From Caulobacter hibisci (GTDB lineage Bacteria > Pseudomonadota > Alphaproteobacteria > Caulobacterales > Caulobacteraceae): a stretch of 64,000 bases of DNA. Below are positions 38,165 through 47,845 of this stretch, one piece after another. The stretch covers positions 310,001 to 374,000 of the forward strand of contig NZ_JADWOX010000001.1 of the NCBI RefSeq assembly GCF_016135805.1. The letters run 5' to 3'. The position numbers and the translations under genes were made by a program. Position 1 is the first letter of the stretch, and the number at the start of each line of letters is the position of its first letter. The notes below the pieces were generated by a model. That model saw only the letters and a list, made by a program, of their open reading frames with translations. It was not told the origin of the DNA and searched no databases.

Positions 38165-40473
38165 GCGAGTCCGCCGGCGACTTTTTCGAAGACCTGGCCG
38201 TCGCCGCGATCGAACTCGCCGTGGAGGTCGCTGTCACCGTGGCGATCGACGCGGCGGTGCAATCGCTCACCGGGCGAGATGAGAGCAGCCCGGAGGCCAG
38301 CAAGACCAACGTCAAGCAGCCACGCCCGGTGCGGCGGTTCTTGGTCGGCCGCACCCGCGTGTCCGGCGCCTACGCCCTGCGCCGTGCGGGCAAGAATGTC
38401 TACCTGCAGGTCTTCGCCTATCCCGAAGGGCCCCTCCAGTCGTTCGGCAAGGCCTGGCTGAACGAGGACGAGGTGACGATCGACGAAGACGGCCGGATCC
38501 TGGCCCTGCCGGACGGTCGCTACGAGAGCGGTCGCGCCCGGGTCGCGGAGCGCTTGGGTTACGAGGTGCAGACCGCCTATCCTGACCTGGAGAACGTGGG
38601 CTGGACCGAGGAGCACCGCGGCGACGGCGTCCCCAGCAACAAGCTGACCTGTGAGCACGGAAAGCAGGAAGACGCGCGCAAGCAGTTTCCGGCCGGCGCG
38701 CTGACCGAGCTGACCCGCGAGGCCTTCGGACTGGCCTACGACTGGCGCAAGGACGACACTGCGGGCGGTTCAGGCGCCCAGCGCAGGTTTGCGGACGACG
38801 CCACGGCGGCGGAGAAGGACGCGGCCTACGCCACCTGGGACTTCACCATGAACCCGGTGGTCTGGTTCGTGAACGTCGAGTGGCGCCGGTTCGGTGCGAG
38901 GTGGGAAAAGCGCTTTGCTCCTGTGCTCGATCTGCTGACCGCCGCGGCCGACGTCTGCGACGAGCCTGTGCTCCAGCGTGTCGGTTCAAGTCAGGTCCAT
39001 GGCCAGGCCAACAAAGGGTCGAACAACGTCACGCTTTTTTCGACTGCGGGACTGGCCAACGGCGCCGAGTTCACAGCCGGCGGCCAAGTGCTCACAGTCA
39101 CCAGCATTTCGGGCAACAAGGTCTATCACACCCCTAATCTCGATGCGGACCTGCCCGACTTCGCACCGGTGCGCTGGATCAACGCCGTGGCCGTCTACGC
39201 GCCCCGCTACCAGGTCGGCTTCTGGTGGGAGGCGGGCGTCGCCAAGAAGCAGGTCCGCGAATGGCTGCGCCTGTCCATGGATGGATGGTTCGGAGTGCGC
39301 CGAGACGGCGCCTATGTGATCCGCGCCGGCTCATACGAGGAGCCCACGGTCATCTTCGGCGAAGAGGAGGTGATCGACTACAGCCTTGATCACAGCCCCA
39401 TGCCGGGCGACGAGAGCAACATCTACACCCTGGCCTTCGACGACCCGGTCGCCGGCTATACCCGCACCGACACCGACGCATGGCGCAACGAAGACGCGAT
39501 CACCTCGGAGGGGGCTGAGAACGCGACTGATCTTGTTCTCAAGGGCGTGCAGCACAACAGCCAGATCCGACGCCTGGCTAAGGCGCAGATGGACCGCGCC
39601 TATGCGCCGAAGGTGACGCTGCGCACGCCCCTGTCGTCCCGCCGGGCCCTGGGCGAGCGCTACATCGGAATCCGCATCGAGGAGGAGGAAGACCTGAACG
39701 ACGCGGTGATGGAGGTGACCGAGCCGCCCCGCATCGAGTTCAGCACCTGCTCCATCGTCTGGACGGGCCGCCTCGCTACGGCGGCACGCTACGCATGGAA
39801 TGCTGGCACCGAAGAGGGCGACGGGCCGGTTGCGGGGTACACCTCCACGCCCGAGGCTCTGGAGGCGCCCGAGATCACCGACCTGACGCCGTTCTATGCC
39901 TCGACCGGCACCGGCGGTGACGGCGTGCGCATGCGCATCGAAGGCGCCGGTCCCGATCGCAGCGACCTGACCTGGTTCTATCGCTGGCGCGCGGTCGACT
40001 CGACCAGCTGGACCGAGCGCCAAGGCACCGACACCGACCCGGCCGCCGCGGTCTCCATGGACACCGGCGAGTTCTTGCCGGCCGAGACCGACATCGAATT
40101 CCAGATCACCTACCAGACCGGCGGCGGCACGAAGGCGGCGTGGTCGGAAACCGAGACGGTTTCGACGTCCACCGATCAGATCGCGCCGGGCCAGCCGACC
40201 GACCTTGCCGCTACTGGCGGATCCGGATCGGCCATGGTCAGCTGGCGCAACCCGTCGAGCCTGAACCTGGATCACCTGGTCCTCTACCGCGGGACCTCTA
40301 CCTCGTTCGGATCGGCCTCTCCGATCGGGTCGCCGATCGTTGGTGGCGTGGGCGAGGTCATGGGCGTGACCGACACGGTCGCGGCCGGAACCTATCGCTA
40401 CTGGATCGAGGCCTTCAACGCGAATGGGGACGGCTCTGGTCCGGTTGGGCCGGTGACCGCGACGGTGACCTGA
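38161..40473 (+). CDS. Central tail hub / host-specificity protein (J-like) with fibronectin III domain
   Basis: 770 residues. The N-terminus has a hydrophobic helix (LAVAAIELAVEVAVTVAIDAAV), then PVRRFLVGRTRVSGAYALRR and KAWLNEDEVTIDEDGRIL. The body contains WTEEHRGDGVPSNKLTCEHG and YDWRKDDTAGGSGAQRRF, as in lambda J-type baseplate hubs. The C-terminal 90 residues are a fibronectin type III domain (PGQPTDLAATGGSGSAMVSW...YRYWIEAFNANGDGSG). It forms the tail tip and receptor contact. Confidence 0.85.
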   Translation: MSESAGDFFEDLAVAAIELAVEVAVTVAIDAAVQSLTGRDESSPEASKTNVKQPRPVRRFLVGRTRVSGAYALRRAGKNVYLQVFAYPEGPLQSFGKAWLNEDEVTIDEDGRILALPDGRYESGRARVAERLGYEVQTAYPDLENVGWTEEHRGDGVPSNKLTCEHGKQEDARKQFPAGALTELTREAFGLAYDWRKDDTAGGSGAQRRFADDATAAEKDAAYATWDFTMNPVVWFVNVEWRRFGARWEKRFAPVLDLLTAAADVCDEPVLQRVGSSQVHGQANKGSNNVTLFSTAGLANGAEFTAGGQVLTVTSISGNKVYHTPNLDADLPDFAPVRWINAVAVYAPRYQVGFWWEAGVAKKQVREWLRLSMDGWFGVRRDGAYVIRAGSYEEPTVIFGEEEVIDYSLDHSPMPGDESNIYTLAFDDPVAGYTRTDTDAWRNEDAITSEGAENATDLVLKGVQHNSQIRRLAKAQMDRAYAPKVTLRTPLSSRRALGERYIGIRIEEEEDLNDAVMEVTEPPRIEFSTCSIVWTGRLATAARYAWNAGTEEGDGPVAGYTSTPEALEAPEITDLTPFYASTGTGGDGVRMRIEGAGPDRSDLTWFYRWRAVDSTSWTERQGTDTDPAAAVSMDTGEFLPAETDIEFQITYQTGGGTKAAWSETETVSTSTDQIAPGQPTDLAATGGSGSAMVSWRNPSSLNLDHLVLYRGTSTSFGSASPIGSPIVGGVGEVMGVTDTVAAGTYRYWIEAFNANGDGSGPVGPVTATVT

Positions 40474-40595
40474 TGGTGTTTACGCTCGTCAAGGTGCTAG
40501 GCGGCCTGCGGCCCGGTGCTGGCGCCCTGAACCCGATCCTACTGGCCATTGCAACCTCCTACGCCATCGCCTGCAAGGTCGTGGCCTTCCGGTAA
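40473..40595 (+). CDS. Small hydrophobic protein (40 aa)
   Basis: ATG overlaps the hub stop (TGATG). MVFTLVKVLGGLRPGAGALN is followed by a hydrophobic segment (PILLAIATSYAIACKVVAF), a probable single membrane pass. It is the last gene before the spike unit. Function unknown. Confidence 0.5.
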   Translation: MVFTLVKVLGGLRPGAGALNPILLAIATSYAIACKVVAFR

Positions 40596-40607
40596 GCGAC
40601 AAAGGTC

Positions 40608-40641
40608 GGCATACCTACTCCCATGCAGCGTCGGGCGACGC
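40608..40641 (+). promoter_or_regulatory. Late-unit element copy 7 (CATACCT + stem-loop)
   Basis: GGCATACCTACTCCC (40608-40622), then stem GCGTC-GGGC-GACGC (40628-40641) with outer GC/GC pairs. The spike start codon is 23 bases on, with a GAGAGAGAGA ribosome-binding region between. Confidence 0.65.
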
Positions 40642-40664
40642 CGCAGCTCAGAGAGAGAGACATC

Positions 40665-43600
40665 ATGGTCGGCAACATCTCCAGTCTCGGAGCCAGCGTG
40701 TATCGCGAAGACAACATCGATGGCGTTCCAGCCAGCGGCGACCACGATCCGGTGAAGTCGGAGATCCGCGCCCTGTTCGCCACCATCGATCAGACCGTCA
40801 GCTCGGCTCTCGACGGGCTTATTCTGGGCAATGCGGTCTTCTACTCGACCCGCGCGCTGCTCTATGCCGATCTGGCTCATGCCGCCAACACGCTTGGCGT
40901 CGTTTACGACGATCCTGACCCGGCCAAGATCGGGGTCTACGTCAAGTCCGGCGGCTCTGGAGCCGGTTCGTGGACCCTGACGGCCTATCCCTTGTCTGGA
41001 ACGGTTATCCAGGACGCCACCGACGCGGCCACGGCCGCCGCGCGTGAGCAAGCCGCCAAGGCTATCATCACCGCCGGCGAGAAGTTCCAGGTCGCCAACA
41101 TCCTGCTGGGCCTCTCCAACGGCTCCACCGCCATCCAGGACGGCGAGGGCCGAAACATCGGCTTCACCATCCCCAGCGGCCAGACCGGCGCCAACAGCTC
41201 TCTGATCGCCATGATGCCGGTTTCGCCCGCCGACATGGCCCGCCGCGTCGGCAACGTCATCCGCCTCATCACCAAGTACCAAGTCACCGCCGACTTCCTG
41301 ACGATCAAGACGCCGTCCGCCTTGGGCGTGCGGGTCTTCCGAGCCGACGGCTCCCAGGACATCAACGAAGGTTCGGTCGACCGTACCGCCCAGGTCGGGA
41401 CGGTGATGACCCGGGAAGACCTCTACACCGTCATCGGCGACGAGGTGGCGATCGGGGTTTCGATCCAGATGCCGAGCGGCGCCGGCGCGGCCGGATCGAC
41501 CCATAGCATCCAGGTCATCTCGACCACCTTCGCCGATGACGCCTCGCTGCTGGCCAAAGCGACGTCTCCGGCCGATGCGATGCTGGATCAGCGGCTAGCG
41601 CCGCTCATCGCGACCATGGGTCCGGTTCTGGACAGCGCCTCGGTCGCATCCAATCCGGCCGGCGGCGCCACCGTGCGCTACGACGAACTTGGTCGCCCTC
41701 GGGGCTGGACCATTCCTGCGGGGCAGACCGGCCTTAACAGCTACCTGCAAGTGGTGGTGCCGGTCGATCCGACCGAGGTCGCGGCGCTGGTTGGCCGTAC
41801 CCTGCGCATTCAGGCCGCCTTCAACACCTCGGCCAACTACAGCCGCGCCATCACGCCGGTGTTTCAGGTCGATCCGCTGAGCGATCCGGCCGAGAACCTG
41901 GCCGCTGCGGTTGTGCGCAACACCCAGAACGGCACTCGCCATATCATCGAGTTCTCGGCTGATCTGCCCGACGAGTTGCTCAGCGTTCAACCCTATTTCC
42001 AAAGCAACGTCAGCGGCACAGTTGGCGTCGAGGAGTGGGTCGAGCTCGACACCCTGACCTTCCAGATCGTGAGCAGCGCGAGCGACGCCCAGACGCTCAC
42101 CGAAGAGAATCTGGACATGGCGCTGGGCTATGCCACGCGCAGCGCCCTGGCGTCCGCTCTGTTGCAGATCGTGCACGGCTCGCGTCCCAGCTTCGTCACC
42201 GTCGCGCCGAGCGGAGCAAACTACACCAGCCCGAAGGCGGCGGCGGAAGCCGTCATCGGCGAGCGGATCACCAACACGACCGAGATCAGGACGGCGGCCG
42301 GCGTCTACACCGACGTTCAGTGGTTCCTACCCGATGACATGGATCTGGTGGGTGTGGACCGCGACCGGGTCTGGCTGAAGGGCGTGCAAGCCTCGGACGC
42401 TCCCGACGCCGACATCAAGGGCAACTCCACTATCAACCTGGTCAACCGCAACCGCCTGGCCAACGTCAAGGTGACGGCGCTGAACATGCGCTATCCGGTG
42501 CACTCCGACAGTTCCGGCGTGCTCAAGGACCGCTTGATCGAGATCGACAACTGCTGGATCGAGCACTTGGGCGCTCCTGACGCGGTCTGGCCGACGCAGC
42601 ATGCTTTGGGAGGCGGCCTGTCCAGCGGAGGCACCCTGCGGGCGCGCAACAGCACGTTCCGCTCGCCGACCTCGGCGGTCTACGCGCACAACCAACTGGC
42701 CTTCACCCGCACGGCCCGCCTGGAGCTGTACGGCTGCGACCTGCAGACCACCGACGACGTCGGCCACGCCGTGGCGCTCCAGGCTCTTGGCGCTGGTCTG
42801 GTCACGGTCGTCGACCTCGACGGCAACCGCTACGGCGGCGACATCTATGTGAGCGGCGCGTCCTGGCTCCCGGAAACGCTGGCCTATCAGCCGTCGTCGC
42901 GGATGGAGTTCGCCATTACGGCGCGTGGGCCGGTCGACGCGCCATTCTACTTCACCGACGACGAGGCGCGGGCGCTGAAGATCGAGAGCGCGTCGACTTC
43001 CGGCGGATCCTCGATCGCGGTTTCCGGCTCGGCTGTCGCCGCGATCTTCGGTGAGCCGACAACCATGCCCGGCGGCGGCGGGATCAAGGGCTATGCCTAC
43101 GGCTCCGTCGATGTCTCCGGTATCGCTGTGGGCGCTAATGAGGACGTCATCATCACGAGACTTGGACAGCGCCTCGGCGACTGCTCCAGCGTCTCCAAGA
43201 CCCTGTCGGTCGTGGTCAATGGCGGCTCGCCGATCGTGGTCACCTTCAGCGCCAACCACACCGCCCAGAGCAACGCGACGGTCCTGGGGATCATCAACGC
43301 CGCCCTGGGCGCCAACGCGACCGCCAGCCTCTACAATCTGTCGGCCCGGTATCGTCCGCAGTTCCTCGCCGAGCAGCAGGCGCTGAAGAACACTTCGGCG
43401 GTCGGCATTCCGATGGGCTCCATCTGCGCCTATGACCAGAACAACCGGACGATCCGTCTCATGACCTCGACCGACCCGGCCTGGCGTTACGCTGGCGTCG
43501 CCTGGGAAGACATCATCCCGGGCGACTACGGGCGCGTCCACATCGCCGGACAAGAGCCGCTGGAGAACCTGATCCGCACCGACGGCGCGTCAACCGCGTT

Positions 43601-43706
43601 CGGCGACACCTTCAGCATCGACGCCGCCGCGCCGGGCAAGGTGTCCAAGGGCGGGACGATGGGGCTGCTACGCGTGGTTCGCAACGGGGTCGTCAGGGTC
43701 GCATAG
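40665..43706 (+). CDS. Tail spike/fibre with beta-helix domain
   Basis: 1013 residues from ATG 40665. The N-terminus GASVYREDNIDGVPASGDHDPVKSEIRALFATID is a virion-attachment segment seen in alphaproteobacterial phage fibres. A repeated domain follows: IPSGQTGANSSLIAMMPVSPADMARRVG and IPAGQTGLNSYLQVVVPVDPTEVAALVG are internal duplicates. Residues about 510-760 form a right-handed beta-helix (SGANYTSPKAAAEAVIGERITN...NNCWIEHLG), then a C-terminal trimerisation-like region. Probably the receptor-binding spike. Confidence 0.85.
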   Translation: MVGNISSLGASVYREDNIDGVPASGDHDPVKSEIRALFATIDQTVSSALDGLILGNAVFYSTRALLYADLAHAANTLGVVYDDPDPAKIGVYVKSGGSGAGSWTLTAYPLSGTVIQDATDAATAAAREQAAKAIITAGEKFQVANILLGLSNGSTAIQDGEGRNIGFTIPSGQTGANSSLIAMMPVSPADMARRVGNVIRLITKYQVTADFLTIKTPSALGVRVFRADGSQDINEGSVDRTAQVGTVMTREDLYTVIGDEVAIGVSIQMPSGAGAAGSTHSIQVISTTFADDASLLAKATSPADAMLDQRLAPLIATMGPVLDSASVASNPAGGATVRYDELGRPRGWTIPAGQTGLNSYLQVVVPVDPTEVAALVGRTLRIQAAFNTSANYSRAITPVFQVDPLSDPAENLAAAVVRNTQNGTRHIIEFSADLPDELLSVQPYFQSNVSGTVGVEEWVELDTLTFQIVSSASDAQTLTEENLDMALGYATRSALASALLQIVHGSRPSFVTVAPSGANYTSPKAAAEAVIGERITNTTEIRTAAGVYTDVQWFLPDDMDLVGVDRDRVWLKGVQASDAPDADIKGNSTINLVNRNRLANVKVTALNMRYPVHSDSSGVLKDRLIEIDNCWIEHLGAPDAVWPTQHALGGGLSSGGTLRARNSTFRSPTSAVYAHNQLAFTRTARLELYGCDLQTTDDVGHAVALQALGAGLVTVVDLDGNRYGGDIYVSGASWLPETLAYQPSSRMEFAITARGPVDAPFYFTDDEARALKIESASTSGGSSIAVSGSAVAAIFGEPTTMPGGGGIKGYAYGSVDVSGIAVGANEDVIITRLGQRLGDCSSVSKTLSVVVNGGSPIVVTFSANHTAQSNATVLGIINAALGANATASLYNLSARYRPQFLAEQQALKNTSAVGIPMGSICAYDQNNRTIRLMTSTDPAWRYAGVAWEDIIPGDYGRVHIAGQEPLENLIRTDGASTAFGDTFSIDAAAPGKVSKGGTMGLLRVVRNGVVRVA

Positions 43707-43785
43707 GCGACGGTTTCGACGGTCGGAAGCTACCGTCGCCGCCCGATATACCTTCTTCGGCTCCAAGGCCGGCGCGGGGCGGCCA

Positions 43786-44073
43786 TCAGCGCTGACGCCG
43801 ATCCCAGTCCCTAGGCAAGCCGTCCTGGCCGGGCCATCCGGGGAAGTCGGGGCGGGTGGACCAAGCCCGCTTGCCGCACCGAGGGCAGGGGCCCTTGGTA
43901 TAGCGCGCCACCTCGCGGATCCCGACATTTTCGCCGTCCAGGCCGCGTGCGTTCAGGCGCTCGATGACGATCTCTAGCGGGATCGAGCGGCTGAGCATGC
44001 AGTTGTCGCAGTCGAGCAGCACGTCGGCCTTGTGCTGGCGGTAGTGGGCTAGGGGGACGCCTGAGTCGATCAT
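43786..44073 (-). CDS. Small zinc-ribbon protein at the prophage right end
   Basis: 95 residues from ATG 44073 (MIDSGVPLAHYRQHKADVLL), with GGGAG about 8-12 bases upstream. Two CxxC pairs (C22/C25 and C63/C66, in DCDNCML and PCPRCGK) suggest a zinc ribbon. The C-terminus is Trp/Pro/Arg-rich. It lies between the spike and tRNA-Thr, in the lysogeny-gene position at a phage end, transcribed leftward. Could be phage or host; the longer frame to 44346 crosses the tRNA and is not coding. Confidence 0.6.
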   Translation of the reverse strand: MIDSGVPLAHYRQHKADVLLDCDNCMLSRSIPLEIVIERLNARGLDGENVGIREVARYTKGPCPRCGKRAWSTRPDFPGWPGQDGLPRDWDRRQR

Positions 44074-44159
44074 CCCACAAATCTCCCAACCTGGGCAGCG
44101 TGTTCGCGGAACGTTTCGCAAACTTCTGACAATTCGGGAAGTCTCGTCGCAGGATTGGC

Positions 44160-44194
44160 GGGGACCCCAAAGCCTTATCTGGCTTGGGGTCCCC
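44160..44194. repeat. Strong inverted repeat next to tRNA-Thr
   Basis: GGGGACCCCAAAGCC (44160-44174) and GGCTTGGGGTCCCC (44181-44194) pair over 14 positions with one bulged A around a 6-base loop. It lies two bases beyond the encoded CCA end, so it could end tRNA transcription, or be part of the attachment-site region. There is no T-run on either side. Confidence 0.6.
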
Positions 44195-44195
44195 G

Positions 44196-44270
<75 letters not shown>

Positions 44271-44360
44271 GACGAGGAGGGGCGTATAGCCAACGATTTC
44301 GGGGATTGCAAAGCCCAAATCGCGTTGACTGAACGTCGCAGGCCATTCACCTGTGGACAC

Positions 44361-44507
44361 ATGAGTCAGTCATCGAAGCCAAACCCAAGCCAGGACAAGG
44401 AAAAAGCCGAACGCGAGGCGCGTCTGGCCCAGGCCCTGCGAACCAACCTTCGCCGTCGAAAGGCGCCCGCCAGCGCTTCGGCCAAGCCGGAATCGGCTTC
44501 GGAATAG
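44361..44507 (+). CDS. Small conserved protein upstream of murA (48 aa)
   Basis: 48 residues (MSQSSKPNPSQDKEKAEREA), highly charged; AREARLAQALRTNLRRRK-like helix in the middle and a Ser/Ala tail. Small proteins of this type (ending with an ALRxNLRRRK motif) are common just before murA in alphaproteobacteria. Probable single helix; function unknown. Confidence 0.7.
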   Translation: MSQSSKPNPSQDKEKAEREARLAQALRTNLRRRKAPASASAKPESASE

Positions 44508-44611
44508 GAATCGGCGCGGCCTCTTGCATGCCCCCTTGCAAGCGTTAGAACCGCGACCTCACATGTGACCCGCGCGGCAGACGGCTTTTCCGCGCGTTCG
44601 AGGGAATTTCA

Positions 44612-45901
<1,290 letters not shown>

Positions 45902-45904
45902 GCG

Positions 45905-46342
45905 ATGAGCGCCGCGCCCCTCCGCCTGCTGGCCCACGAGCCGGAAGACCTGCCGGTGATCTCGGCCGCCTTGCAGGACGCCGTCGCCAAGATCGGCGAC
46001 ATACGCTGGGACGCGGCCGCCCGCACCCTGACCCTGGCCTGCAACCGCTTCCGCTGGGAAGTCGGCGGCAAGAAGCAGGGCGGCGAGCGCGTGCGCTCGG
46101 CCCTGCAACTGGGCGACGTCGTCGGCGTCCAGGCCCGCAACCTGCGCCGCGACGCCAAGCAGGCGGTGGTCGAGCTGCTGTCGGTCACCTTCGAGCCGGG
46201 CGAGGAAGCTCCGGGCGGCGTGATCCTGCTGACCTTCGCCGGCGGCGGCGACCTGCGGGTCACCGTCGACTGCGTCGAAGCGGCCCTGGCCGACGTGTCC
46301 GAGCCCTGGGCCACGCCCAGGAAGCCGGGACACGAGGGGTAG
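45905..46342 (+). CDS. DUF2948 family protein
   Basis: 145 residues. PLRLLAHEPEDLPVISAALQDAVAKIGDIRWDAAARTLTLACNRFRWE and a C-terminal GVILLTFAGGGDLRVTVDCVEAALADV are the DUF2948 signature. This alphaproteobacterial family nearly always follows murA; its biochemical role is unknown. Beta-rich, cytoplasmic, no signal peptide. Confidence 0.9.
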   Translation: MSAAPLRLLAHEPEDLPVISAALQDAVAKIGDIRWDAAARTLTLACNRFRWEVGGKKQGGERVRSALQLGDVVGVQARNLRRDAKQAVVELLSVTFEPGEEAPGGVILLTFAGGGDLRVTVDCVEAALADVSEPWATPRKPGHEG

Positions 46343-46348
46343 GGTTCG

Positions 46349-46566
46349 GTCCCCTTTCTTCGCCCCCTCTCTCATGGAGAGAGGGAGGGGCCCGCGCCGT
46401 AGACGTGGGAGGGTGAGTGGGTAGGCGAAGCCCTTGGACGATCTTGGCGACGATCTTGGCGCTGTTGCAGGCGATGTGCCGGCACGCCGGTTGAGGGTGT
46501 AACCACTCACCCTCCCATGCTGCGCATGGGCCCCTCCCTCTCTCTAAGAGAGAGGGAAATGGGACG
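46349..46566. repeat. MITE-like inverted repeat element in a 338-base intergenic region
   Basis: Two arms of about 60-70 bases in opposite orientation: 46349-46420 ends GTGGGAGGGTGAGTGG, and 46503-46566 starts CCACTCACCCTCCCA. Each arm also holds a local palindrome (CCCTCTCTC-ATG-GAGAGAGGG and CCCTCTCTCTTAGAGAGAGGG). The 80-base centre has a direct GATCTTGGCGACGATCTTGG repeat. No gene is present between 46343 and 46680. The layout suggests a non-autonomous mobile palindrome or a folded RNA; no transposase or target duplication is obvious. Confidence 0.65.
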
Positions 46567-46680
46567 GCGCCAATGCCACGGGAAAGGCCGTTAACCACCC
46601 AACCTCCCTGATTTCCAAACATTTCAAACCGCGTCCAACCTGATACGTTAACTCGCAGTTGAATCGACTTCGAGTGCGTG

Positions 46681-47793
46681 ATGACCAGGATCGGCTCTCA
46701 GGGCTACGCCGCCGCCTACGCCTATACCGGAGCGACGAGCAGCCAGACGGGCATCGCCGCCGACCAGGCCAAGGCAGCGGAGGTGGCCAAGACGACCGCG
46801 TCCAGCGTCAGCGTCACCCTGTCGGCGCAGGCCCAGGCGGCCCTCGCCACCACCTTGGACGCCCGAAGCCTCGACACCGTCGTCGCCGACGCCCGCAAGA
46901 GCCTGGACGCCCTGCTGTCGGCCGCCAAGGCGACCAGCGCCCTGAAGGACGGCAAGGCGACCATCGACGTGTCCGGCCTCGATCGCCGATCCCTCTACGC
47001 CGTGGCGTCCAACCAGGGCGGAAGCTTTCCGATCGAGGAGCAGGTGGTCGCCAGCCTCCAGCTGAAGGCCGGCGACGACGCCGCCCTGGCCGCGCCCGCC
47101 GCCAGCCTCCGCGTCACCGGCGACTATGCTGGCCTCTACAAGGCCGCCCTGACCCGCCACGAGGCCGCCGGGACCGAGGAGAAGGCGACCCTGGCCTGGC
47201 AGAACGAGAAGGCCGCCCTGGTCGAGGGCCTGCGCCAGGCCACCGCCAAGCCCGGAACCGCCCCGACCGGCGTCGCCAACGACCCGATCCCCGCCTGGCT
47301 GAAGGAGAACGGCGGCGTCGTCTCCAATCCCCGCTCGCGCGACATCGACGCCCTAGTCTCCGACGTCCGCACCGCCCTGGACCGGCAGTACAGCCTTGCG
47401 ACCGGGGAGGGCATGGCGACCGACGCAGACGCGGGGACCATCGACTTCACACGTTTCGACGACCGCTCGCTGTCGGCCATCGCCCTGAACAAGGGCGGCC
47501 AGTTCTCCGAGCACGAGGCCAAGGCCGCCGCCGACGAGGTCCGCACCCGCAACCGCGACGGCGTCTCCTCGACCTGGAAGTCGGCCCAGCAGTCGGGCGA
47601 CAGCGCCGCCTTCGGCCGCACCCTGGTGTCGCAATACGTCTCGATGAGCGACGAGGAGCGCGAGGCGGTCGGCTGGACCCCGGCGCTATACGACAAGATG
47701 ATCTCGCTGCAGACCCTCTCGGCCAAGCTTTCCTCGATGTTCGGCGAGGACGGGACCTTGAAGACCGGCATGAGCTTGCTCGACTATCTGTAG
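46681..47793 (+). CDS. Hypothetical protein with an internal duplication
   Basis: 370 residues from ATG 46681 (a GTG lies 3 bases earlier). The N-terminal 60 residues are Ala/Thr/Ser-rich and exported-filament-like (GYAAAYAYTGATSSQTGIAA, VSVTLSAQAQAALA). Two similar modules follow: IDVSGLDRRSLYAVASNQGGSFPIEEQ (about 96-122) and IDFTRFDDRSLSAIALNKGGQFSEHEA (about 258-284). No Sec signal. The N-terminal composition recalls Caulobacter proteins with SVTLS-type motifs; function unknown. Confidence 0.7.
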   Translation: MTRIGSQGYAAAYAYTGATSSQTGIAADQAKAAEVAKTTASSVSVTLSAQAQAALATTLDARSLDTVVADARKSLDALLSAAKATSALKDGKATIDVSGLDRRSLYAVASNQGGSFPIEEQVVASLQLKAGDDAALAAPAASLRVTGDYAGLYKAALTRHEAAGTEEKATLAWQNEKAALVEGLRQATAKPGTAPTGVANDPIPAWLKENGGVVSNPRSRDIDALVSDVRTALDRQYSLATGEGMATDADAGTIDFTRFDDRSLSAIALNKGGQFSEHEAKAAADEVRTRNRDGVSSTWKSAQQSGDSAAFGRTLVSQYVSMSDEEREAVGWTPALYDKMISLQTLSAKLSSMFGEDGTLKTGMSLLDYL

Positions 47794-47845
47794 GCCCCGG
47801 CATCTGGAATAAGGGGGGCAAACGTTCCGCTTCCACGGATGGCCC

